Shown here piece by piece: positions 18,859 to 26,034 of a stretch of DNA of 42,452 nucleotides; the stretch's first letter is position 1, and every line of letters begins with the position of its first letter. Made by a program: the position numbers and the translations under genes. Origin of the DNA: an uncultured Olsenella sp. (GTDB taxonomy: Bacteria > Actinomycetota > Coriobacteriia > Coriobacteriales > Atopobiaceae); NCBI GenBank assembly GCA_949290055.1, contig CASEQJ010000015.1, positions 1 to 42,452 of the forward strand, read 5' to 3'. The notes beneath the pieces were generated by a model. The model did no database searches. It worked only from the letters and a program-made list of their open reading frames with translations, and had not been told where the DNA came from.

Positions 18859-19877
18859 GCCGCGCCGCCGTCCGTGTAGAGGGCGCGGAGCTTGGGCAGC
18901 ACGACGGCGAGGGCCTGGTCGATGTCGCCCTCGACGGTGAATCCCGCGGCCGCGGGGTGGCCGCCGCCGCCCATCTCCCGGGCCACGACGGAGATGTCGC
19001 GGTCGGACTTGGCGCGCAGGTTGCCGCGGACCTTGCCGCCCGGGACCTCCTTCAGGAAGAGCGCGACCTCGCAGCCGTCGACGCGGCGGACAATGTCCAC
19101 GAGGCCGTCGCACTCGGCGACGGGCACGGCGTTGGCCTCGAGGTCGGCCGTCGTGGCGTAGCTGTAGGCGATCCTCCCCTGCTCGAAGGTGGTGATGCGC
19201 CCCATGACGGTGGCCGAGAGGTGCAGGTAGCTCAGGCGGTCGCTCTGGTAGACGTGCAGGGAGACCTCCGAGGGGGAGGCCCCGGCGTCCACGAGCGCGC
19301 TCGCCACGCGGAAGGCCTCGCCGTTGGCGTTTTGGTACTGGAAGCGCCCGGTGTCGGTGACGAGGGCGCACAGAAGGTTCTGGGCCATGGTCGGCGTGAG
19401 GTCGAGGCCCAGGTGCATGCCGTACTCGGCCACGATCACGCCGGCGGCGGCCGCGTCCGGGCGAACCACGCCCGCGTCCCAGAACGCCTCGCGCGCGGGG
19501 TGGTGGTCGAGGACGGCGACGTGCGCCGAGCGCTCGAGCACGGCGCGGGCGTCGTTCAGCCGGTCGGGCTGGGAGAGGTCGACGCAGACGAAGAGGTCGG
19601 GCTCCCCCGTGTAGTCGACCGCGCGCACGAGGCGCTCGGTTCCGGGGAGGAACTGGTATATGCGCGGGACCACGTCGTCGTCGGCCAGAAGCGCAACGAC
19701 GCGCTTCTCGGGCCAGCGCCGCTCCAGAATCTCGAGAAGCGCGAGCTCGGAGCCGAGGGCGTCGCCGTCGGCGGAGGTGTGCGCGCAGATCGCGATCGTG
19801 CGCGCGGCCTCCACGAGCCGCGTGATAGCGTCGAAGCTGGGGGCCTGAGCGGCCCAAATCGCCTCGTCACAGTGCAC
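18855..19877 (-). CDS. nrnA: Bifunctional oligoribonuclease / PAP phosphatase (DHH family)
   Basis: 340 aa. DHH domain with HTSADGDALGS from H33, the second metal site CVDLSQPD, the DHH motif in VLDHHPA, and TDTGRFQYQN. The DHHA1 domain ends with GGGGHPAAAGF. Family members degrade 2-5-nt RNAs and dephosphorylate pAp. It starts at a GTG at 19877 with GTAGGGGG upstream, 9 nt after rbfA. Confidence 0.93.
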   Translation of the reverse strand: MHCDEAIWAAQAPSFDAITRLVEAARTIAICAHTSADGDALGSELALLEILERRWPEKRVVALLADDDVVPRIYQFLPGTERLVRAVDYTGEPDLFVCVDLSQPDRLNDARAVLERSAHVAVLDHHPAREAFWDAGVVRPDAAAAGVIVAEYGMHLGLDLTPTMAQNLLCALVTDTGRFQYQNANGEAFRVASALVDAGASPSEVSLHVYQSDRLSYLHLSATVMGRITTFEQGRIAYSYATTADLEANAVPVAECDGLVDIVRRVDGCEVALFLKEVPGGKVRGNLRAKSDRDISVVAREMGGGGHPAAAGFTVEGDIDQALAVVLPKLRALYTDGGAA

Positions 19878-19886
19878 GGCGACCCC

Positions 19887-20294
19887 CTACCCCTCGTCCT
19901 TCTCGGCAGAAGGCGGCTCGACGGGGTAGCCGAACTCGTCCTTCTCCACCGCGAGGGTCGCCGGGGCGTCCTCGAGGGCGCGGGATATGCGCTCGGCCTC
20001 GTCGGTCGTGGTGTCTATGCGGAAGTCGAGCTCGGGCGTCACACGCCAGCCGAGGCTGCGGCCCAGAAGGGAGCGAATGCGCCCCTTGGCGCGCGCGAGC
20101 GCCGCGGTGACCTCGTCGTAGCGCTCCGCGTCGCAGCTGACGTAGGCGCGCAGGTAGCTCTTGTCGACCGAGACCTCCACGCCCGTGATCGTCACGAGCG
20201 CGAGGTCGGGGTCGGAGATCTCAAAGAGAAGAATGTTGGCGAGCTTGACGCGCGCCTGCTCGTTCGTCCTTCTCGAGTGCTGGTTCTGCTTCAT
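19887..20294 (-). CDS. rbfA: Ribosome-binding factor A
   Basis: 135 aa. KH-like 30S maturation factor: RTNEQARVKLANILLFEISD, VTITGVEVSVDKSYLRAYVS, and RSLGWRVTPELDFRIDTTTDEAERI. The frame extends ten codons further up, through the palindrome. The ATG at 20294 is chosen because TTGGAG precedes it and the family begins near this point. An acidic tail (EKDEFGYPVEPPSAEKDEG) extends the C-terminus. It follows infB by 51 nt with a perfect palindrome in between. Confidence 0.94.
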   Translation of the reverse strand: MKQNQHSRRTNEQARVKLANILLFEISDPDLALVTITGVEVSVDKSYLRAYVSCDAERYDEVTAALARAKGRIRSLLGRSLGWRVTPELDFRIDTTTDEAERISRALEDAPATLAVEKDEFGYPVEPPSAEKDEG

Positions 20295-20310
20295 GTTCTG
20301 CTCCAAGACA

Positions 20311-20336
20311 GGGGACGGGGCCAAGGCCCCGTCCCC
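20311..20336. repeat. Perfect 12-bp palindrome between infB and rbfA
   Basis: GGGGACGGGGCC, two bases, then its exact inverse. No T-run follows on minus, so it is not a standard terminator. It may slow or protect mRNA between infB and rbfA. Confidence 0.8.
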
Positions 20337-20345
20337 ATAGGGCGC

Positions 20346-22961
20346 CTACTCGGTGCGCGCGACCTGGTCGATTCGGTAGCTCTCGATCTGGTCGCCGGGC
20401 TTGACGTCCTGGAAGTTCTCCAGGCCGATGCCGCACTCGAAGCCCGCCTTGACGCTCTTGACGTCGTCCTTGTAGCGGCGCAGGGACGCGATCTTGCCGT
20501 CGTAGACGACGATGCCGTCGCGCACGAGGCGCACCTGGTCGTCGCGGGAGATCTCGCCCTCGGTGACCATGCAGCCGGCGGCAATGCCGACCTTGGGCAC
20601 CTTGAAGGTGTCGCGGACCTCGGCCGTGCCGGTCTGGACCTCGACCTCGGTGGGCTTGAGCATGCCAATGCGGGCGGCGTCAATGTCCTCAATGGCCTTG
20701 TAGATGACGCTGTAGGTGCGAATCTCCACGCCGTCGCGCTCGGCGGCGGTGCGGGCCTTGGCCTCCGGGCGGACGCCAAAGCCGATAATGATCGCGTTGG
20801 AGGCGTCGGCGAGAATGACGTCGGTCTCGGTGATCGCACCGACGGCGGAGTGGATCGTGTTGATGCGGACCTCGGACTGGTCCATCTTGTCGAGCGAGTC
20901 CTGGAGCGCCTCGATCGAGCCCTGAACGTCGGCCTTGATTATGAGGTTGAGCTCCTTGACCTCGGCGTCCGCCATGGTGTCGAAGAGGTTCTCGAGCGTC
21001 ACGTGCTTGACGCGGTTCTGCTCCTCGATGCGGGCCTTGAGGGCGCGCTCGTCGGCGAGCTGGCGGGCGTCGCGCTCGTCGTGGAAGACGCGGAACTCGT
21101 CACCGGCCATGGGCACGCTCTGAAGGCCGAGGATCTCCACGGCGTCGGAGGGGCCGGCCTCGGTGACGGAGTTGCCCTTCGGGTCGAGCATGGCGCGGAC
21201 GCGGCCGTAGGCCATGCCGGCCACGAGGGGGTCGCCAATGCGCAGGGTGCCGCGGGTGACGAGCACCGTGGCCACGGAGCCGCGGCCGCGGTCGAGCTTG
21301 GCCTCGAGGACGTTGCCGGAGGCAAAGGTGTCGGGGTTGGCCTTGAGCTCGAGGACGTCGGCCTGGAGAATGACGGTCTCGAGCAGCTCGTCGATACCGA
21401 TCTTCTTCTTCGCGGAGATGTTGACGAACATGTTCTGCCCGCCCCACTCCTCGGGGATTATGCCGTACTCGGTGAGCTCCTGGCGCACCTTGTCGGGGTT
21501 GGCGCCGGGCTTGTCGATCTTGTTGACGGCCACGATTATGGGCACGCCGGCGGCCTTGGCGTGGTTGATCGACTCGATCGTCTGGGGCATGACGCCGTCG
21601 TCGGCGGCGACGATCAGAATGACGATGTCGGTCACCTTGGCGCCGCGGGCACGCATGGCCGTGAAGGTCTCGTGACCCGGGGTGTCGATGAAGGTGATCA
21701 GGCGGCCGTTGATCGTGACCTGGGAGGCACCGATCGCCTGGGTGATTCCGCCGGCCTCGCCCTCGGCGACGCCGGTGTGGCGAATGGCGTCGAGCAGCGA
21801 CGTCTTGCCGTGGTCGACGTGACCCATGACGGTGACCACCGGCGGGCGCGGCTTGAGGTCGGCCGGGTCGTCGTAGAAGGTGAAGGAGTTCTCCTCCTCC
21901 TTGGTCATGACCTTGACGTCACGGCCGAGGTCGTCGGCGACGAGCTCGATCAGCTCGTCGGACATGGACTCGGTGAGCGTGAGCGGGGTGCCCAGAAGGA
22001 AGAGGCGCTTGATTATGTCGTTGGCGGGCACGCCGAGAAGCTCGGCGAGCTCCTGGACCGTCGAGCCCTGCGGCACCTTCACGGTGTCGAGCTGCGAAAT
22101 GTCCTGGTCGTTGGCGAGCGCCTCCTCAATGCGCTGCTCCTTCGCGGCCTCCTCGGCCTGCTTCTGGCGGCGCTCCTTGCGGCGCTTGCGGCGGCCGGTG
22201 GACTCGCGCGAGGCCTCCTCGACGGCCACGCGGGCCTCCTCGAGGACGCGGCTGCGGTTGTAGGCCTCGGCCTCGCGGGCCATGCGGCTGTAGCGGTCCT
22301 CGCCGTCACCGTCGCCGCGACGGCCCTTCTTGCCGCGGCGGCGCCCGCCGTCGGAGACGGGCTCGGAGGGGGCGGGAGCGGACGCGCGGCCCTGGGAGCC
22401 GCGCGCGGGGGCGGCCTCGCGGCGCGAACGGCTGCCGCGCTCCTCGGCCTTCTTCTGGGCGGCCTCCTCGGCCTGCTGCTTCAGGATCTGCTCCTGCTGC
22501 GCGATCTGGTCGAGCAGGGAGGTGAAGGAGGGCACGGACTTGGGGGCGGTGTCGCGCACGCGGTTCTTCTCGGCCTCCTCCGCCGCCTTGCGCTCGGCCT
22601 CGGCACGGGCCTCCTCCTTGGCCTTGCGCTCGGCCTCGGCGGCGGCGCGGCGGCGCTCCTCCTCGGCGCGCTCGCGCTCGCGGCGCTGCTCGGCGGCGAG
22701 GCGCTCCGCCTCGGCCTTCTCGGCGGCGATGCGGGCCTCCTCGGCCTTGGCCTCCTCCTCGGCGCGCTTCTGGGCCTCGATCTCGGCGGCGTGGGCCTCG
22801 AGAATGGGCTTCAGCTTCTTGCGAACGATCGAAACGTAGGCGTCCTCGAGCGTCGAGGAAGCCGCCTTCGCGGGAATCTTGAGGTCGCGGAGGTGCCCAA
22901 GCATTTCCTTGCTTGAGATCCCGTACTCCTTCGCGAGGTCATGTACGCGCGTCTTTGCCAT
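20346..22961 (-). CDS. infB: Translation initiation factor IF-2
   Basis: 871 aa. An IF2_N domain at 1-52 is followed by a long charged Ala/Glu/Arg coiled-coil (about 55-280) and a second IF2_N (about 290-350). The G domain follows, with GHVDHGKT at 380, GGITQ, DTPGHE at 426 and NKID at 480. Domains II-IV follow, ending RIDQVARTE. It brings fMet-tRNA to the 30S subunit. It follows nusA by 68 nt, with the hairpin TGAGGC/GCCTCA at 22981-22997. The usual ylxR gene is missing between nusA and infB. Confidence 0.97.
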   Translation of the reverse strand: MAKTRVHDLAKEYGISSKEMLGHLRDLKIPAKAASSTLEDAYVSIVRKKLKPILEAHAAEIEAQKRAEEEAKAEEARIAAEKAEAERLAAEQRRERERAEEERRRAAAEAERKAKEEARAEAERKAAEEAEKNRVRDTAPKSVPSFTSLLDQIAQQEQILKQQAEEAAQKKAEERGSRSRREAAPARGSQGRASAPAPSEPVSDGGRRRGKKGRRGDGDGEDRYSRMAREAEAYNRSRVLEEARVAVEEASRESTGRRKRRKERRQKQAEEAAKEQRIEEALANDQDISQLDTVKVPQGSTVQELAELLGVPANDIIKRLFLLGTPLTLTESMSDELIELVADDLGRDVKVMTKEEENSFTFYDDPADLKPRPPVVTVMGHVDHGKTSLLDAIRHTGVAEGEAGGITQAIGASQVTINGRLITFIDTPGHETFTAMRARGAKVTDIVILIVAADDGVMPQTIESINHAKAAGVPIIVAVNKIDKPGANPDKVRQELTEYGIIPEEWGGQNMFVNISAKKKIGIDELLETVILQADVLELKANPDTFASGNVLEAKLDRGRGSVATVLVTRGTLRIGDPLVAGMAYGRVRAMLDPKGNSVTEAGPSDAVEILGLQSVPMAGDEFRVFHDERDARQLADERALKARIEEQNRVKHVTLENLFDTMADAEVKELNLIIKADVQGSIEALQDSLDKMDQSEVRINTIHSAVGAITETDVILADASNAIIIGFGVRPEAKARTAAERDGVEIRTYSVIYKAIEDIDAARIGMLKPTEVEVQTGTAEVRDTFKVPKVGIAAGCMVTEGEISRDDQVRLVRDGIVVYDGKIASLRRYKDDVKSVKAGFECGIGLENFQDVKPGDQIESYRIDQVARTE

Positions 22962-23029
22962 GTGACCTACCTTCCAAGCATGAGGCGAGTCGCCTCAGAG
23001 AGTCGTGTGAGCGTCGTCGGGGCCGGGAG

Positions 23030-24274
23030 CTAAATGAGCGAGTCGGGGTCAGAGGAGACCTCGGCGCCCGCCATCTCCTCGTGGACGCCGCAGAAGCGGG
23101 AGCCGGGACGCGCCATGTTGCGGCACTGGATCCCGGTGGGGCCCACGTACTCGCAGCGGTGGGACTCCTCGTCGAGCTCGACCTCGTCCTCGACGGTCGC
23201 GCGCGGCAGGTCGCGCAGAATGGTCGCCGCGAGGGACTCGTTCTTAATGTCAATGTGCAGGCCGGTGAGGCGCGCGGCGAGGCGGGCGTTCTGACCCTCC
23301 TTGCCAATTGCGAGCGAGAGCTGGTCGTCGGGGACGATCACCGTGGCGTAGCCGGTCTCGGGATCGATTATCACGCGGGAGACGCGCGCCGGGGAAAGCG
23401 CCGAGGCGACGCAGCGCGCCGGGTCGTCGCTCCACAGCACCACGTCGACGCGCTCGCCGCGCAGCTCGGAGACGACGGTGCGCACGCGGCTGCCCTTGGG
23501 GCCGACGCAGGCGCCCACGGGGTCGAGGCGGTCGTCGTTGGAGGAGACGGCCACCTTGGAGCGCACGCCCGGCTCGCGGGCGACGCTGCGGACCTCGACG
23601 ATTCCGTCATAGACCTCGGGCACCTCGAGCTCGAAGAGGCGGCGCAGCAGGTCCGGGTGGGTGCGGGAGACCACAATGGGCGGGCGCTGACGCTCGCCGC
23701 GCACGACGGGCTGCGTGGAGTTGGGGTCGCGCACGTCGATTATGATCGCGCGAATGCGCTGGTTGTGGCTGTATCGCTCGCCGGCGGGGCGCTCGTTGCG
23801 CTCCTCGGGGTGGCGGCGCTGGTCAAAGTGGGGCAGCTCCGCCTCGACGCCCTCGCGGATCTTGATGATCGTGAAGTCGGGCGTGGACTGCAGGACGGTG
23901 CCGGTGATTATGTCGCCCACGCGCTGCGAGAACTCCTCGTAGATCTGGACGCGCGCGGCGTTGCGCACGATCGCGCGGATCTCCGCCTTGGCGTGCTGGG
24001 CGGCAATGCGGGAGGTGTCGGCCGGCGTGACGTCCACCTCGTCGAACTCGGTGTACTCGCCGGTCTCGGGGTCCTCCTCGCCGCGCGGCACGAGCTCGTA
24101 GACGTAGACCTTGCCCGTCGCGCGGTCGATCGTGACGCGCGCGCCAAAGGGCAGGTGCAGCACGTCGGCGTAGCTCTTGGCGAGCGACTGCTCCAGACGG
24201 GTGATCAGGTCGAGCTGGTCTATGTGCCTCTCCTCGCAGAGCTGCTCGAGGGCCGCCATCATCTCAGAAGCCAT
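23030..24274 (-). CDS. nusA: Transcription factor NusA with a C-terminal Cys3His tail
   Basis: 414 aa. N-terminal polymerase-binding domain, S1 domain (GDIITGTVLQ through RIRAIIIDV), and two KH domains (GACVGPKGSRV; LSLAIGKEGQNARLAARLTG). NusA acts in pausing, termination and antitermination. After KH2 the protein adds about 45 residues with C374, C384, C395 and H398 (C-x9-C-x10-C-x2-H), in the pattern of short zinc-knuckle tails with FCGVH. This tail is not part of standard NusA. The ATG at 24274 follows AAAGGA. Confidence 0.94.
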   Translation of the reverse strand: MASEMMAALEQLCEERHIDQLDLITRLEQSLAKSYADVLHLPFGARVTIDRATGKVYVYELVPRGEEDPETGEYTEFDEVDVTPADTSRIAAQHAKAEIRAIVRNAARVQIYEEFSQRVGDIITGTVLQSTPDFTIIKIREGVEAELPHFDQRRHPEERNERPAGERYSHNQRIRAIIIDVRDPNSTQPVVRGERQRPPIVVSRTHPDLLRRLFELEVPEVYDGIVEVRSVAREPGVRSKVAVSSNDDRLDPVGACVGPKGSRVRTVVSELRGERVDVVLWSDDPARCVASALSPARVSRVIIDPETGYATVIVPDDQLSLAIGKEGQNARLAARLTGLHIDIKNESLAATILRDLPRATVEDEVELDEESHRCEYVGPTGIQCRNMARPGSRFCGVHEEMAGAEVSSDPDSLI

Positions 24275-24298
24275 GTGATAGTCCTTTCCTCGGCCGGC

Positions 24299-24775
24299 CT
24301 ACGCGGAGAAGTCCGGCTTGATCGTGCACTTGCGTATGTCGTCAAACGGCAGCACCACGCGCTCGCCGTCGACCTCGAGGGCAACGGTGCCCTCCTCAAT
24401 GCCGAGAAGGACGCCCGTGTAGCGGCGCCTCCCCTCGCCGGGGGTGAGCGAGACGGCGACGGTCTCGCCGGCAAAGCGCTCGAAGTCGCGCGGCTTGCGC
24501 AGCGGGCGCGCCATGCCGGGGCTCGAGACCTCGAGGGTGAAGCTGGAGGGAATGGGATCGAGCTCGTCGAGGGCGGCCGAGATCCACTCGGTCTCGGCGG
24601 TCACCTCGTCGAGCGAGATGGTGGCCAGCGACTCGTCGGCGTGGTCTATGCGCACGCGCACGCAGGGCGCCTTGGTCGCACCAACGACCTCGACGTCCAC
24701 GACGTCAATGCCGCGCTCCGCGGCCCGGGGCTCCAGCGCGTCAATGATCTCCTGCTCAATGCCGGATTTGGGCAT
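24299..24775 (-). CDS. rimP: Ribosome maturation factor RimP
   Basis: 158 aa. 30S assembly factor with the N-terminal alpha/beta domain (DVVDVEVVGATKAPCVRVRI) and EVSSPGMARPLRKPRDFERF, the family signature. The C-terminal Sm-like domain ends DDIRKCTIKPDF. First gene of the conserved rimP-nusA-infB unit. A strong GGGAGGGGAG site precedes the ATG. Its leader contains a terminator-like hairpin, so expression may be attenuated. Confidence 0.95.
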   Translation of the reverse strand: MPKSGIEQEIIDALEPRAAERGIDVVDVEVVGATKAPCVRVRIDHADESLATISLDEVTAETEWISAALDELDPIPSSFTLEVSSPGMARPLRKPRDFERFAGETVAVSLTPGEGRRRYTGVLLGIEEGTVALEVDGERVVLPFDDIRKCTIKPDFSA

Positions 24776-24794
24776 ATCTCCCCTCCCGTCTTCA

Positions 24795-24834
24795 TACAGA
24801 AAGGAAGCGGGGCGAGAAGATCCACCCCACTTCC
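24795..24834 (-). terminator. Leader terminator before rimP
   Basis: On minus, GGAAGTGGGG (24834-24825) pairs with CCCCGCTTCC (24812-24803), a 10-bp stem with one G-U pair. TTTCTGTAT follows. It lies between the promoter at 24862-24890 and the rimP ATG, so it either ends the LRR gene transcript or attenuates rimP-nusA-infB. Confidence 0.8.
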
Positions 24835-24861
24835 TGCGGTTACAGCTTCGAATACGCAGCT

Positions 24862-24890
24862 AGTCTACGGTGTTTCTCGCCCCGCGTCAA
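24862..24890 (-). promoter_or_regulatory. Promoter of rimP-nusA-infB, inside the LRR gene end
   Basis: On minus, TTGACG (24885-24890) and TAGACT (24862-24867) are exactly 17 bp apart. The -35 matches at 5 of 6 and the -10 at 4 of 6. The -10 covers the stop codon of the upstream LRR gene. The spacer holds most of GCGGGGCGAGAA, whose exact inverse recurs in the leader hairpin at 24807-24818. Confidence 0.65.
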
Positions 24891-26022
24891 CCACGCCTCC
24901 ACGAGATTCCCACAAGGCGGCGTCCTTCTCGCCCGGCTCCGTGAGGACCATGCCGTTCTGCTCGCACACCTGGCGCAGCTCGCGCACGAGCGCGCCGTCG
25001 GTGCCCGAGTCCACGACGAACTCGTCCACCGGTGCGTAAATGAGGAGCTCCTCGAGGCCGGAGCAGCCGCGGAGGTCCACGGACGAGAAGGTCCTGCAGC
25101 ACCTGAGCGTGAGACGCTCCAGGCCCTCGAGCCCGCTCACGTCAAGCGACGCGCGCGACTCAAGGCCCACCTCGACCGTCCTGAGCCTCGGAAAGCCGGT
25201 GAGGTCGATCTCGCCGGCGTCGCACGAGGGCAGGGAGAGGCGCTCCAGGGCGGTGAACTCCGAGAGGCCGGTGAGGTCGCTCACGGTCATGGGCGCGGTG
25301 ACGCTCGTGCACGCCTCGATCTCCGCGCGGGAGAGCATGCCGTCGCCGTCCCTGTCCGCCTCCGTGGCCACAAAGCGTATGGCGGGGTCCGGGAAGGCGG
25401 CGTCGTCTATGACGACCCGCCCGCCGACCCAGAGGGCGTGCCCGGCGGCCGCGGCCACGACGAGAAGGGCGCAGGCGGCGAGCGCCACCAGCGGGGCCAC
25501 GCGCCTCGCGCGCTCGCGGCGCGCCGTGGCCTGGGCGGCCGCGAGCTCCTCGGAGAGGCGCGCGACCTCGGCCTCCAGCTCCTCGACGCGCTCGCGCTCG
25601 TTCTCGACGACGTAGGGGTGGTCGCGCACCGACTCCGCGTTGGAGATTCGCCTGGTGCAGCGCGAGATCGTCTCGCGGTGCCGTGCCAAGTCCTTGTCGC
25701 ACTGGACGCGGCGCCGCTGGAGCTCCTCGAGGCGCGAGGAGAGCCCCGCGCTGTCCGCGGCGTGCTGCAGCTCCTCCACGAGCGGCGCGAGCTCGGCGTC
25801 GATCTCGTCGCGCTCCGCGAGCAGGGCGGCCTCCGCCTCCCGCGCGCGGGAGCGCTCCTCGGCGCACGCGGCCACCGTGGCGTCGGCGCCCTCGAGCAGA
25901 CGCGAGAGGTGCGCGTGGCCCTCGCGCGCCTTGGCGAGCCGCTCGCGCGCACGCCCGAGCCGCTCCGAGAGCTCCATGACCGCGCCGCCCTGCGCGGCGC
26001 CCGCTCTGTCCTTCGGCCCCAT
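24865..26022 (-). CDS. Membrane protein: coiled coil, EF-hand and leucine-rich repeats
   Basis: 385 aa. A long Glu/Arg/Ala coiled coil (about 16-170, cytoplasmic if the basic RRERARR before the membrane follows the positive-inside rule). One membrane helix at about 174-199. Outside, IDDAAFPDPAIRFV leads to a perfect EF-hand loop (D223, D225, D227, S231, E234), then irregular leucine-rich repeats (LTGLSEFTALERLSLPSC, LEGLERLTLRCC). The EF-hand-then-LRR order is known from surface LRR proteins of gut bacteria. It starts 12 nt after the kinase gene, so it is probably its partner in a signalling unit. An alternative start is the ATG at 25977. Function unknown. Confidence 0.8.
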   Translation of the reverse strand: MGPKDRAGAAQGGAVMELSERLGRARERLAKAREGHAHLSRLLEGADATVAACAEERSRAREAEAALLAERDEIDAELAPLVEELQHAADSAGLSSRLEELQRRRVQCDKDLARHRETISRCTRRISNAESVRDHPYVVENERERVEELEAEVARLSEELAAAQATARRERARRVAPLVALAACALLVVAAAAGHALWVGGRVVIDDAAFPDPAIRFVATEADRDGDGMLSRAEIEACTSVTAPMTVSDLTGLSEFTALERLSLPSCDAGEIDLTGFPRLRTVEVGLESRASLDVSGLEGLERLTLRCCRTFSSVDLRGCSGLEELLIYAPVDEFVVDSGTDGALVRELRQVCEQNGMVLTEPGEKDAALWESRGGVVDAGRETP

Positions 26023-26034
26023 CTCGCCCGCCGC

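Noticed and set aside
18957..22916. A 1319-codon open frame on plus, antisense to infB, rbfA and nrnA
   Set aside because: Low-complexity Val/Gly/Leu/Ala protein with no domain. It is the mirror of GC-rich genes whose products are unmistakable.
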